Source: Bolinopsis microptera (lineage: Eukaryota > Ctenophora > Tentaculata > Lobata > Bolinopsidae). Taken from it: DNA of 64,000 bases. The notes under the pieces were generated by a model. That model was not told where the DNA came from, made no database searches, and saw nothing but the letters and a program-made list of their open reading frames with translations. Shown here piece after piece: positions 35,120 through 45,889 of this stretch (positions are counted from its first letter, which is position 1; every line of letters starts with the position of its first letter). The stretch is from assembly GCF_026151205.1 (NCBI RefSeq), contig NC_087076.1, forward strand, positions 19,769,919 through 19,833,918. Reading direction: 5' to 3'. The position numbers and the translations under genes were made by a program.

Positions 35120-36240
35120 TGTATAGTAATGTACAAGTATACACACGCAAAGGCTTACTACGCGGTAGCAGCAAACTGAACTTATCGCAAAGTTACAAAA
35201 GATAAGAGAGCTTGATAATTGCAACGTAAGCTACACACACTACACACACTGTGTGCACATTTGACAGATCGGATGAAATTTTTGCCCACAAACCAATTAG
35301 TTAGTTAATTGGTGATGGTATGAAACCAAATTGGGGTACTGGAAATCAAAATCTCGAAAAAAATTGGAAAATCATACTGTCCCATACTCTGTCCCATTTT
35401 CAGTTTTTGGAGCTGAAATTTGCAGGGCAGAATTTTACAGTTTCGGCCGAATTTCTGACCTACAACCAATTAGTCAGTCAACTATAGATGCCAAATGACA
35501 CGATTGAGGTGCTGGAAGTTTGATTAGGGCGGACGAAGCTAACAGCAGAAATCTTAACAAAACGAAAAATTGTATTTTCAAAACTCTGTCCCATTTTCAG
35601 ATATGATTTGATTTGATTTGAAACTTTTACAAAATAGCAAGTATACAAATGTACAGCAATTCGAACAAACATATAAAATGGGCCGAAATGTATAAATGCT
35701 AAAAAGCGTGGGTCAGTGAAACAAGTACAGAGGACAACTTTCAGAAAAGAAGTTTTTTGGCCGCCCAAAGTCTCAATAACATCACCTCCACCTAGTGATA
35801 AAATTATGAAACGTGAAAAGTGTGAAACAATCAAATAATAATGTATTTATATAATATAATTGTCTCTCATATACAGATAACGTCCGTAAACTCTTAAAAT
35901 ACTCCTACAAGTACATATTATACTGATCTGTGGTGTCCGAGAAACATGAATTACGTCATCATGGTGCCTTCTTAACACGGCTACAGACCTTCCCGTTACG
36001 GATGTAGTGGTCGAGATGAGTCTGTTCAGTCGGCTGCACGACTTCCAGGCCCCCTCTATTATTAGGGGTCAGATCATATGACGTATAATTAGTGATGTGA
36101 CGTATAATTAGTGATGTGATCCAACTACGATTTACAGAACATGTGAACTCTACCCTACATCTAGCCCAGTTTTACCCCTTACTTTGATTTAAATTAACAA
36201 GTCAATACACATTTTTCGTAGGATAATTAATCAAATTTAT

Positions 36241-36499
36241 TGAATACTGAATAATGAATACTGAATACTGAATACTGAATACTGAATACTGAATACTGAA
36301 TACTGAATACTGAATACTGAATACTGAATACTGAATACTGAATACTGAATACTGAATACTGAATACTGAATACTGAATACTGAATACTGAATACTGAATA
36401 CTGAATACTGAATACTGAATACTGAATACTGAATACTGAATACTGAATACTGAATACTGAATACTGAATACTGAATACTGAATACTGAATACTGAATAC
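36241..36499. repeat. (TGAATAC)n microsatellite, second copy
   Basis: Same length as the copy at 33039, but with its variant unit at a different place (near 36252). The two arrays have therefore diverged by point change without changing length. Confidence 0.95.
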
Positions 36500-36514
36500 A
36501 TCAATTATAGTTAT

Positions 36515-37009
36515 CTAAATATCGTGCCCAAACATTGAGGCTACAGTAAACAAATACTCGATCTTGCTAGAGTATGTTGAGTAGAAAGAACAGATATCGT
36601 GGAGTTGGGTATGGCAATTCCTTCGCCTTTTAGCGGGTGTCTTGCCAACACTCAACCTGTCGATGTGAAAGTCAGTTATGACTTGCTGCTCTTTGATAGC
36701 CCGCACATACTCTTGAACAGATGGCTTTGGGCGATGCACTCGGGATTTAAATCCTCTGTGAAAGCCCTCAACCATGTTCGAGGTTCGAGGGAACTCTGGA
36801 TCCCGAATGATTCTGGCGAAATGGTTCCAGAATCCTAAGGGATATGCAGGGAGCAGCCTCACCTCACTGTCCACAATGACTGACCCAAGGTAAGTCTTCT
36901 CGAAATAATTAACTATAGACATTAGCTTAGGAAAGTTTGTCTGTATATAGTACGTTATTTCATAGAATACTTCCTCAACATCAGCCACTGGAACGAAAGC
37001 AAGAAACAC
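36515..37009 (-). pseudogene. MULE-type transposase fragment (copy 2)
   Basis: Translates identically to the 33313-33807 fragment over all 164 residues, including NMVEGFHRGFKSRV. Truncated in the same way. Confidence 0.65.
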
Positions 37010-37397
37010 AACAAGCCTCGCAGCTCTGGCAAACAGTTTATCTGCAAAATAAATCTTCTTAAAATTGACCAGAGATGAATTTGGAGAAGGTAGGCATGTT
37101 GATAGAATGGGATACTATTGTCTATCATCTTCCCGTATATATACCTAAGAAAACTTGATCGGCTCACTCCCGTTGCATGCCTTTGGCACGTACGTCTCAC
37201 ATCCCTAGATACGAGAACCCCCCTTTAGCAAGAGCTCCCGTCCCTTATGTGATATACGAGTCGAGCGGTCAAATCTTAAAGATCATGTTTACTTCTTAAT
37301 GAACTGCTATGATGTACATGTGAACTCTACCCTGTATCTAGCCCATTTCTAGGTCAGTTAAATCCTACTGATGGATCACATCACTAATTATACGTCA

Positions 37398-38321
37398 CTA
37401 ATTAGTGATATGATCTGATCTCCCTGGGCCCCCTAGTAATGAGGGGGCCTGGCCGTCGGCCTCCCGTTCAGCCCTCTTCTTCTTCAGGTCAGTTACCACG
37501 TTCTTCCTTGCTGCACGCTCTTCACTGGATCTATCAGGACAGATCCATACATCTTTGTGTGCATCAGCCATCCTCAGTCTCCCTGTTTTCATCAGAATCT
37601 GACGAACTGCTGTTGAGCTTGGGACGGTGATCTTGACTGGTCGGATAGCCGAGATACCTGGCCTCTTCCAGCCGACTCTAGTCGCTTCGAAATGAGGTTT
37701 CTCCCCAATCTCCTCCAATACTGCGGCTACCAGAGCTGGAAGCTGTTCTCCATCCTCTTCTTTCAGTCCAAACACTATCAGATTCTTGCTCCTGTCCTCC
37801 TCTGCAGCCACACTCTTCATAACATTCTTCAGAATTTTACTGTTGCAGACCGCGCCATTTGTGCTGTTCTTTTGTACAGCGGCACTGTAGCTCTTAATCC
37901 CTGTCTCCACCGTTGTTTGTACTGTCTCTTCAACTGACGTCCTTAACAACTGTAGTTGTTCGTCCTTCTGCACTAGCAACTGGTCCTGCAACCCGACCAT
38001 CTTTTCCTTGTCTGCTAGTGCTTCCGTCTTGAGGCACTCAACGATTTCCATCATAGCGCTCATCTGACTACTCTGCCGTCGTACGAGGTCTGCTGCTTGC
38101 ATAACCCATTCTGCCATATACCTTTTATAGATAGACGGAGACATGAGAATTTCTTGGTCCATATCTCCACGAATTTCGAAGTTTTCTAATTTCAGTAGAC
38201 TTGCCATCGAAGTGAACCATCTATCAGCACAGCCCTCTACATCTTCCTTTTCTTCATAGTTGAAATCCTTGAGTTTCTTCTGAGATCGGGTCAAATGTAG
38301 ATCATCCTCCGTGGTGTACAT
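37398..38321 (-). pseudogene. LINE ORF1 protein (copy 2, interrupted)
   Basis: Same protein as copy 1 with a single visible His-to-Arg change in the TAVRQIL segment. Coiled coil plus RRM-like region, ending prematurely inside the MULE-like insertion. Confidence 0.75.
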
Positions 38322-39540
38322 TGTATAGTAATGTACAAGTATACACACGCAAAGGCTTACTACGCGGTAGCAGCAAACTGAACTTATCGCAAAGTTACAA
38401 AAGATAAGAGAGCTTGATAATTGCAACGTAAGCTACACACACTACACACACTGTGTGCACATTTGACAGATCGGATGAAATTTTTGCCCACAAACCAATT
38501 AGTTAGTTAATTGGTGATGGTATGAAACCAAATTGGGGTACTGGAAATCAAAATCTCGAAAAAAATTGGAAAATCATACTGTCCCATACTCTGTCCCATT
38601 TTCAGTTTTTGGAGCTGAAATTTCCAGGGCCGAAATTTTACAGTTTCGACCGAATTTCTGACCTGCAACCAATTAGTCAGTCAAATATAGATGCCAAATG
38701 ACACGATTGAGGTGCTGGAAGTTTGATTCGGGTCGGAGGAAGCTCACAGCAGAAATCTTAAGAAAACAAAAAGTTGTATTTTCAAAACTCTGTCCCATTT
38801 TCAGATATGAAAATTTCTGAACGCACATTTGACAGATTGGATGAAATTTTTGCCCACAAACCAATTAGTCAGTTAATTGATGATGGTATGAAACCAAATT
38901 GGGGTACTGAAAATCAAAATCTCGAAAAAAATTGGAAAATCATACTGTCCCATACTCTGTCCCATTTTCAGTTTTTGGAGCTGAAATTTCCAGGGCCGAA
39001 ATTGTACAGTTCCGGCCGAATTTCTGACCTGCAACCAATTAGTCAGTCAACTATAGATAACAAATGACACGATTGAGGTGTTGGAAGTTTGATTCAGGTC
39101 GGAGGAAGCTCACAGCAGAAATCTTAACAAAACGAAAAGTTGTATTTTCAAAACTCTGTCCCATTTTCAGATATGAAAATTTCTGAACGCACATTTGACA
39201 GATTGGATGAAATTTTTGCCCACAAACCAATTAGTCAGTTAATTGATGATGGTATAAAACCAAATTGGGGTACTGGAAATCAAAATCTCGAAAAAAATTG
39301 GAAAATCATACTGTCCCATACTCTGTCCCATTTTCAGTTTTTGGAGCTGAAATTTGCAGGGCAGAATTTTACAGTTTCGGCCGAATTTCTGACCTGCAAC
39401 CAATTAGTCAGTCAACTATAGATGCCAAATGACACGATTGAGGTGCTGGAAGTTTGATTAGGGCAGACGAAGCTAACAGCAGAAATCTTAACAAAACGAA
39501 AAATTGTATTTTCAAAACTCTGTCCCATTTTCAGATATGA

Positions 39541-40948
39541 TTTGATTTGATTTGAAACTTTTACAAAATAGCAAGTATACAAATGTACAGCAATTCGAAC
39601 AAACATATAAAATGGGCCGAAATGTATAAATGCTAAAAAGCGTGGGTCAGTGAAACAAGTACAGAGGACAACTTTCAGAAAAGAAGTTTTTTGGCCGCCA
39701 AAAGTCTCAATAACATCACCTCCACCTAGTGATAAAATTATGAAACGTGAAAAGTGTGAAACAATCAAATAATAATGTATTTATATAATATAATTGTCTC
39801 TCAAATACAGATAACGTCCGTAAACTCTTAAAATACTCCTACAAGTACATATTATACTGATCGGTGGTGTCCGAGAAACATGAATTACGTCATCATGGTG
39901 CCTTCTTAACACGGCTACAGACCTTCCCGTTACGGATGTAGTGGTCGAGATGAGTCTGTTCAGCCCTCTTCTTCTTCAGGTCAGTTACCACGTTCTTCCT
40001 TGCTGCACGCTCTTCACTGGATCTATCAGGACAGATCCATACATCTTTGTGTGCATCAGCCATCCTCAGTCTCCCTGTTTTCATCAGAATCTGATGAACT
40101 GCTGTTGAGCTTGGGACGGTGATCTTGACTGGTCGGATAGCCGTGATACCTGGCCTCTTCCAGCCGACTCTAGTCGCTTCAAAATGAGGTTTCTCCCCAA
40201 TCTCCTCCAATACTGCGGCTACCAGAGCTGGAAGCTGTTCTCCATCCTCTTCTTTCAGTCCAAACACTATCAGATTCTTGCTCCTGTCCTCCTCTGCAGC
40301 CACACTCTTCATAACATTCTTCAGAATTTTACTGTTGCAGACCGCGCCATTTGTGCTGTTCTTTTGTACAGCGGCACTGTAGCTCTTAATCCCTGTCTCC
40401 ACCGTTGTTTGTACTGTCTCTTCAACTGACGTCCTTAACAACTGTAGTTGTTCGTCCTTCTGCACTAGCAACTGGTCCTGCAACCTGACCATCTTTTCCT
40501 TGTCTGCTAGTGCTTCCGTCTTGAGGCACTCAACGATTTCCATCATAGCGCTCATCTGACTACTCTGCCGTCGTACGAGGTCTGCTGCTTGCATAACCCA
40601 TTCTGCCATATACCTTTTATAGATAGACGGAGACATGAGAATTTCTTGGTCCATATCTCCACGAATTTCGAAGTTTTCTAATTTCAGTAGACTTGCCATC
40701 GAAGTGAACCATCTATCAGCACAGCCCTCTACATCTTCCTTTTCTTCATAGTTGAAATCCTTGAGTTTCTTCTGAGATCGGGTCAAATGTAGATCATCCT
40801 CCGTGGTGTACATTGTATAGTAATGTACAAGTATACACACGCAAAGGCTTACTACGCGGTAGCAGCAAACTGAACTTATCGCAAAGTTACAAAAGATAAG
40901 AGAGCTTGATAATTGCAACGTAAGCTACACACACTACACACACTGTGT
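39541..40948 (-). mobile_element. ORF1-only LINE copy 3 (without MULE)
   Basis: 1408 bp with the same satellite junctions as copies 1 and 2, but no MULE-like element. The single GTTCAG at 39958-39963 stands where the other copies have the insertion. It shows the compact structure: 5' region, intact ORF1, 352-bp 3' UTR, AAATC tail. Confidence 0.82.
39893..40813 (-). CDS. LINE ORF1 protein, intact copy
   Basis: 306 codons from MYTTEDDLHL to the stop. Order: acidic N-terminus, coiled coil (about residues 80-150), RRM-like domain (SKNLIVFGL near 185), C-terminal domain (VKITVPSSTAV, VWICPDRSSEERAARK) and the closing IRNGKVCSRVKKAP. The spacing from LKKKR to IRNGK is what LINE ORF1 proteins usually show. 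This suggests the empty site is the older state and the frame could still be translated. RNA-binding chaperone role is inferred from the family. No ORF2 follows; only the 3' UTR and tail are present. Confidence 0.78.
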   Translation of the reverse strand: MYTTEDDLHLTRSQKKLKDFNYEEKEDVEGCADRWFTSMASLLKLENFEIRGDMDQEILMSPSIYKRYMAEWVMQAADLVRRQSSQMSAMMEIVECLKTEALADKEKMVRLQDQLLVQKDEQLQLLRTSVEETVQTTVETGIKSYSAAVQKNSTNGAVCNSKILKNVMKSVAAEEDRSKNLIVFGLKEEDGEQLPALVAAVLEEIGEKPHFEATRVGWKRPGITAIRPVKITVPSSTAVHQILMKTGRLRMADAHKDVWICPDRSSEERAARKNVVTDLKKKRAEQTHLDHYIRNGKVCSRVKKAP

Positions 40949-43050
40949 GCACATTTGACAGATCGGATGAAATTTTTGCCCACAAACCAATTAGTTAGTT
41001 AATTGGTGATGGTATGAAACCAAATTGGGGTACTGGAAATCAAAATCTCGAAAAAAATTGGAAAATCATACTGTCCCATACTCTGTCCCATTTTCAGTTT
41101 TTGGAGCTGAAATTTCCAGGGCCGAAATTTTACAGTTTCGACCGAATTTCTGACCTGCAACCAATTAGTCAGTCAAATATAGATGCCAAATGACACGATT
41201 GAGGTGCTGGAAGTTTGATTCGGGTCGGAGGAAGCTCACAGCAGAAATCTTAACAAAACGAAAAGTTGTATTTTCAAAACTCTGTCCCATTTTCAGATAT
41301 GAAAATTTCTGAACGCACATTTGATAGATTGGATGAAATTTTTGCCCACAAACCAATTAGTCAGTTAATTGATGATGGTATGAAACCAAATTGGGGTACT
41401 GAAAATCAAAATCTCGAAAAAAATTGGAAAATCATACTGTCCATACTCTGTCCCATTTTCAGTTTTTGGAGCTGAAATTTCCAGGGCCGAAATTGTACAG
41501 TTCCGGCCGAATTTCTGACCTGCAACCAATTAGTCAGTCAACTATAGATAACAAATGACACGATTGAGGTGTTGGAAGTTTGATTCGGGTCGGAGGAAGC
41601 TCACAGCAGAAATCTTAACAAAACGAAAAGTTGTATTTTCAAAACTCTGTCCCATTTTCAGATATGAAAATTTCTGAACGCACATTTGACAGATTGGATG
41701 AAATTTGTGCCCACAAACCAATTAGTCAGTTAATTGATGATGGTATGAAACCAAATTGGGGTACTGGAAATCAAAATCTCGAAAAAAATTGGAAAATCAT
41801 ACTGTCCCATACTCTGTCCCATTTTCAGTTTTTGGAGCTGAAATTTCCAGGGCCGAAATTTTACAGTTTCGACCGAATTTCTGACCTGCAACCAATTAGT
41901 CAGTCAAATATAGATGCCAAATGACACGATTGAGGTGCTGGAAGTTTGATTCGGGTCGGAGGAAGCTCACAGCAGAAATCTTAAGAAAACGAAAAGTTGT
42001 ATTTTCAAAACTCTGTCCCATTTTCAGATATGAAAATTTCTGAACGCACATTTGACAGATTGGATGAAATTTGTGCCCACAAACCAATTAGTCAGTTAAT
42101 TGATGATGGTATGAAACCAAATTGGGGTACTGAAAATCAAAATCTCGAAAAAAATTGGAAAATCATACTGTCCCATACTCTGTCCCATTTTCAGTTTTTG
42201 GAGCTGAAATTTCCAGGGCCGAAATTTTACAGTTTCGACCGAATTTCTGACCTGCAACCAATTAGTCAGTCAAATATAGATGCATAATGACACGATTGAG
42301 GTGCTGGAAGTTTGATTCGGGTCGGAGGAAGCTCACAGCAGAAATCTTAAGAAAACGAAAAGTTGTATTTTCAAAACTCTGTCCCATTTTCAGATATGAA
42401 AATTTCTGAACGCACATTTGACAGATTGGATGAAATTTGTGCCCACAAACCAATTAGTCAGTTAATTGATGATGGTATGAAACCAAATTGGGGTACTGGA
42501 AATCAAAATCTCGAAAAAAATTGGAAAATCATACTGTTCCATACTCTGTCCCATTTTCAGTTTTTGGAGCTGAAATTTCCAGGGCCGAAATTTTACAGTT
42601 TCGGCCGAATTTCTGACCTGCAACCAATTAGTCAGTCAACTATAGATGCCAAATGACACGATTGAGGTGCTGGAAGTTTGATTCGGGTCGGAGGAAGCTC
42701 ACAGCAGAAATCTTAACAAAACGAAAAGTTGTTTTTTCAAAACTCGTTCCCATTTTCAGAAAAGAAAATTTCTGAACGCACATTTTACAGATTGGATGAA
42801 ATTTTTGCCCACAAACCAATTAGTCAGTTAATTGATGATGGTATAAAACCAAATTGGGGTACTGGAAATCAAAATCTCGAAAAAAATTGGAAAATCATAC
42901 TGTTCCATACTCTGTCCCATTTTCAGTTTTTGGAGCTGAAATTTCCAGGGCCGAAATTTTACAGTTTCGGCCGAATTTCTGACCTGCAACCAATTAGTCA
43001 GTCAACTATAGATGCCAAATGACACGATTGAGGTGCTGGAAGTTTGATTC

Positions 43051-44460
43051 GGCCTCGTTACGAGCACAATTACTATCCATGATACATGAATAATGAATAT
43101 ATTGGAGTATACCTTATCGGACATTATATTGGGGGAACATTGCATTACATGAGTATAGCTGGGGGGGGGGGGGGGGGGGGTTAATGCCCTTAACTCCATA
43201 ATTATGTCCACTCACGACATGTCCGTTCATTAAATTTGTCAACCCAAAGTGCGATAAGGTTATAACACAGTAAAACAGTCGACTGTATACACACACCAAA
43301 GCGTACCAAACTCGGTTCTAAAACTTGAAGGGGCCAGACATCCTTGGTCAGTAAGATAAGATTGAGATGAATTGATAAACATAAGAAGCTAAATACTCAC
43401 CGCAAGTATAATCAGTCTCTAGCAATTAGCATATTATTCTATTCAATTACATTCAAACTTATTTCTTTCTATTATATCTATCCCTCTTGTAGTATATCAG
43501 AATTAAGTCTCTGCATTCATGATTCAAAGTTAACCGGTGTACAGTCCTGGTATCTGTAAGGGATTACGAAAGAACCTAACAGAGTGATAAGATTCTTAAC
43601 CACTGGACTGTGCCCGGGTTAAATATGTTTAACACGGCTTTTGTCCGAATCAGGTGACCGAAAAACAATAACTGCTCTCCGAATTTGAAATCTGATCCGT
43701 ATACGACACATTTCGAATCAAAAATATGGTATGAATTGTTAAATTGTTGCTAATTTTCGAAAGACGTTGGCTTCCAATACGTAAGCAATATGCAATAGCT
43801 CCAGTCATGAGTCCGAACTGGTTAATTTCTGGAAAGGGTTCTTGTAGTTGGTAACAGTTTTGCCAGGAAGGAGTCCGTAACCCTTCCAAAACTCCGAACA
43901 CTTCCAAAGTTCCATATGGTAAGTATAGTTGAAAAAATTTAGTGTAACGATGAATTTAAGTGTAGAAAATTGTAATTGAATTATTTAAGACCTAGCTAAA
44001 TGTAACAAATACAATAATTGTTGGGACAATCTGAGTGTTTTACAATCTGGTGCAAATTACAGTATCATGGAACTTTATTCAATAATATATATACATAAAA
44101 TATATATGGGGTCTGATCAAATAATATTCAACAAATCAATTAAAAAGTTATTGCACTTTATCCAAAGAAAGGCTGTTCAGGTACGACTCTCAATCAATAA
44201 GCAACATTTCAAAGTTAAGTCTGACAGGGTCTACGGAATTTAGAGTCCCAATCCATGCAGATCTAGTGATCAGTGTGACGAGATCTCAAATCATGTGTGC
44301 GTACCGGGTCCCACGCTAATGCACTTGTGATCACCGCACACTTAATCACTGTACACGTGATCACTGATTTCACATTCCGATCACGTGTTTTACAGGACGG
44401 ATGTAATCCAAACCAGTCTGGTCTAACGAGCTGATGCAGCTATTAGGCTAACGAGAAAAC
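43051..44460. other. Spacer between the satellite array and the kinase gene
   Basis: No supported gene. It contains a 20-base guanine run (43161-43180). Close to the kinase it has several GATCAC-type motifs (44265-44390). A minus-strand frame at 43650-43907 has no recognisable features. Confidence 0.6.
44353..44388. promoter_or_regulatory. Inverted E-box pair upstream of the kinase
   Basis: ACACGTGATC (44353-44362) and its exact inverse GATCACGTGT (44379-44388) lie about 85-115 bp upstream of the TATA box. Each contains the palindromic E-box CACGTG, bound in animals by bHLH-ZIP factors such as USF, MITF and MYC/MAX. Related GTGATCA motifs occur at 44265 and 44330. Function is inferred from position and symmetry. 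Confidence 0.4.
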
Positions 44461-44468
44461 CGAGAGGG

Positions 44469-44476
44469 TATAAAAA
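44469..44476 (+). promoter_or_regulatory. TATA box of the kinase gene
   Basis: TATAAAAA, 73 bp before the ATG at 44549. This places a transcription start near 44,500 and leaves a 5' UTR of about 50 bases. It is a good match in a sensible place. Confidence 0.7.
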
Positions 44477-44548
44477 CAGTTTCAATTCGTCATAAGCCAT
44501 CATCGTATCTGTCTACCTTTGTTCACTACCACTTCCATTTCCAATAAT

Positions 44549-45394
44549 ATGTTCGCAGCAATCAAAAAGTATTTCTTCCCTACACCCCTCTTGACACACT
44601 TTGACGTTTTGCAGAAGTTAGGATCTGGAGGCTATGGGACAGTCTATCTGGCTCGGAGGAAGCAAGACAACACTACTGTAGCCGTAAAGAAGATCAAGAA
44701 GAAGAGAGTCCGTGAGTACGTGACCACCCCAGTGGGAGACCTACCTTTGGAGATCTACATCGCAATGAGCATGTCCCACACCAACATCATCAAAACGAGT
44801 GGGTTCCTGAAGAGCGGCGGATCCTGGTGCATGGTGATGGAACACTGTGTTGGGTACCTGGACCTCACTTCCTACATTCATTACAACAATACCCTCTCTC
44901 AGCTCACATCCAGGAAGATATTTATACAGACCTACAAGGCGCTCACCTACTGCTTCCGACAGAACGTCGTCCACAGAGATGTCAAAACAGACAACATCCT
45001 CGTGCACTGGTCCAACCACCAAGTCAAGCTTATAGACTTTGGAATTTCCAGTTTCGTGCGAGCAAACACAAAAGTGAACGAGGACAAGGGAACAGACATC
45101 TTCATGCCTCCAGAGTTCTTCATCAAACGCAGCTACGACCCTCTCGGTGGAACTGTCTGGGCACTAGGTTGTCTCCTCTACTGCATGATATTCGGAGAAG
45201 TTCCCTTCGTAGACGTGGAAGAAGTCCTCTACAAAGATCTGACATATTCCCTGCCCAGCCCTACTGATGATCCAGCCTCAAACTACTGTTTAGACCTGAT
45301 AGAGCGGTGTTTGGAGAAGAACGAGAACGATAGAGTTTCTTATAAGAATATCAGCTATCATCCCTGGATTGCAAGACATGATCAGTCAAAGTGA
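44549..45394 (+). CDS. PIM-like serine/threonine kinase, intronless
   Basis: 281 residues, essentially only a kinase domain. P-loop GSGGYGTV (25-32), VAVKK with Lys47, helix-C Glu68 in GDLPLEIY, HRDVKTDN (142-149), DFG (163-165), PPE (187-189) and Arg262 are all present, so it should be active. The PIM group is indicated by LPLE preceding helix C, by GTDIFMPPE, and by TVWALG, where most kinases have Asp before xWxxG; human PIM1 reads AVWSLG. PIM kinases phosphorylate basic Ser/Thr sites and are constitutively active, controlled mostly by transcription. The ATG was chosen over a TTG 30 bases upstream. A single exon with a TATA box suggests a retrocopy or a lineage-specific expansion. Confidence 0.9.
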   Translation: MFAAIKKYFFPTPLLTHFDVLQKLGSGGYGTVYLARRKQDNTTVAVKKIKKKRVREYVTTPVGDLPLEIYIAMSMSHTNIIKTSGFLKSGGSWCMVMEHCVGYLDLTSYIHYNNTLSQLTSRKIFIQTYKALTYCFRQNVVHRDVKTDNILVHWSNHQVKLIDFGISSFVRANTKVNEDKGTDIFMPPEFFIKRSYDPLGGTVWALGCLLYCMIFGEVPFVDVEEVLYKDLTYSLPSPTDDPASNYCLDLIERCLEKNENDRVSYKNISYHPWIARHDQSK

Positions 45395-45766
45395 AATGAA
45401 ACTGTCCACCTCGGATCACATTGACCTTGGATCATATTGATCTTGAAAATTTGTTTGTGTAAATATATGCTGTATGGAATTAATAGCTTTATGATAATAA
45501 GTAAAACAAACCTTCTTATTATGTACATACATTAATGAATTAGTACAGTAGAATAACAAACATTTAAATCAAATTGTTGAACAAATAGTAAATACTCAAA
45601 CGAATAAACGTTTAAATCACGATTTTCAACACCCAAAAATTTAAACTAAATTCTAACTACAGAAAAACAAAAATTATATTTGAGATTCATCACTGTAAAT
45701 AAAGTTCTTTAATCATTCGCTCTTCTTCGGTTATTTGTTTTAACTCTTTGCCGATAATAAAGCGGT
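45395..45766. other. Shared 3' region of two convergent genes
   Basis: Only 372 bp separate the kinase stop from the stop of the giant minus-strand gene. AATAAA occurs on the plus strand at 45603 and near 45698. ATTAAA (minus) at 45708-45713 could serve the giant gene. The 3' UTRs probably lie very close or overlap. Confidence 0.55.
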
Positions 45767-45889
45767 TTAAGAGCAGGACTGCATCTTGATAGCATTGACC
45801 GCTACCAGGTGGGTGGTATCACCATGTTTCACCACCATCTGACCTGGCCTACTGTTACTCATCCTCATGTGCTTCCTGTCGATAGACAC
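45767..45889 (-). CDS. Giant protein, last exon
   Basis: 40 codons and stop, acceptor atctcag (minus). It reads VSIDRKHMRMSNSRPGQMVV and ends AIKMQSCS. Basic, not repetitive. Confidence 0.78.
   Translation of the reverse strand: MSIDRKHMRMSNSRPGQMVVKHGDTTHLVAVNAIKMQSCS

Larger units (their letters stand above)
32403..35254 (-). mobile_element. ORF1-only LINE copy 1 (with nested MULE-like element)
   Basis: Reads on the minus strand: a short 5' region with TACACACAC, ORF1 (34196-35119), an insertion, the end of ORF1, a roughly 350-bp 3' UTR and an AAATC pentamer tail (32403-32416). It interrupts a satellite unit; 12 bp of the satellite are missing at the junction and no target duplication is visible. 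No endonuclease or reverse transcriptase is present. Confidence 0.75.
36030..37465. mobile_element. MULE-like DNA element nested in LINE copy 2
   Basis: Duplicate of 32828-34263. The inverted ends start at 36045 and 37452. It includes the TGAATAC array at 36241-36499 and a transposase fragment at 36515-37009. Confidence 0.65.
35607..38456 (-). mobile_element. ORF1-only LINE copy 2 (with nested MULE-like element)
   Basis: Nearly base-for-base duplicate of copy 1, with the same satellite junctions and the same nested element; it differs by isolated substitutions and a 2-base indel near 35725. The shared junctions show that it arose by segmental duplication, not by a second insertion. Confidence 0.78.
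26870..43050. repeat. 366-bp satellite array with interspersed elements
   Basis: Tandem 366-bp units in one orientation. Full or nearly full units start near 27113, 27479, 27845, 28211, 28577, 28942, 29308, 29674, 30906, 31272, 31638, 32003, 38774, 39140, 41266, 41631, 41997, 42363 and 42729. Degenerate partial units lie at 26870-27060. Units differ by only a few bases. Each unit contains CTCTGTCCCATTTTCAG twice and ACCAATTAGTCAGT twice, so it is an old dimer. The array is interrupted by a pogo-like element and three LINE copies. An open frame of 97 codons from a TTG recurs in most units but looks like a by-product of the repetition. Confidence 0.93.

Noticed and set aside
35478-35834. 118-codon minus-strand frame, and its copies near 32274 and 39412
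   Set aside because: Runs from the LINE 3' UTR across the tail into satellite, so it crosses an element boundary and cannot be a gene.
27113-43022. Repeated 97-codon frames starting at TTG in the satellite
   Set aside because: Not called as genes: no ATG start, no splice or promoter context, and the frame is broken by small indels in some units (31638, 32003) without other change.
26870-43050. CRISPR-like or other spaced-repeat array
   Set aside because: Units are contiguous 366-bp tandem repeats without unique spacers, in a eukaryotic genome.
43650-43907. 85-codon minus-strand frame
   Set aside because: No recognisable motif or promoter; could be chance or an old repeat.
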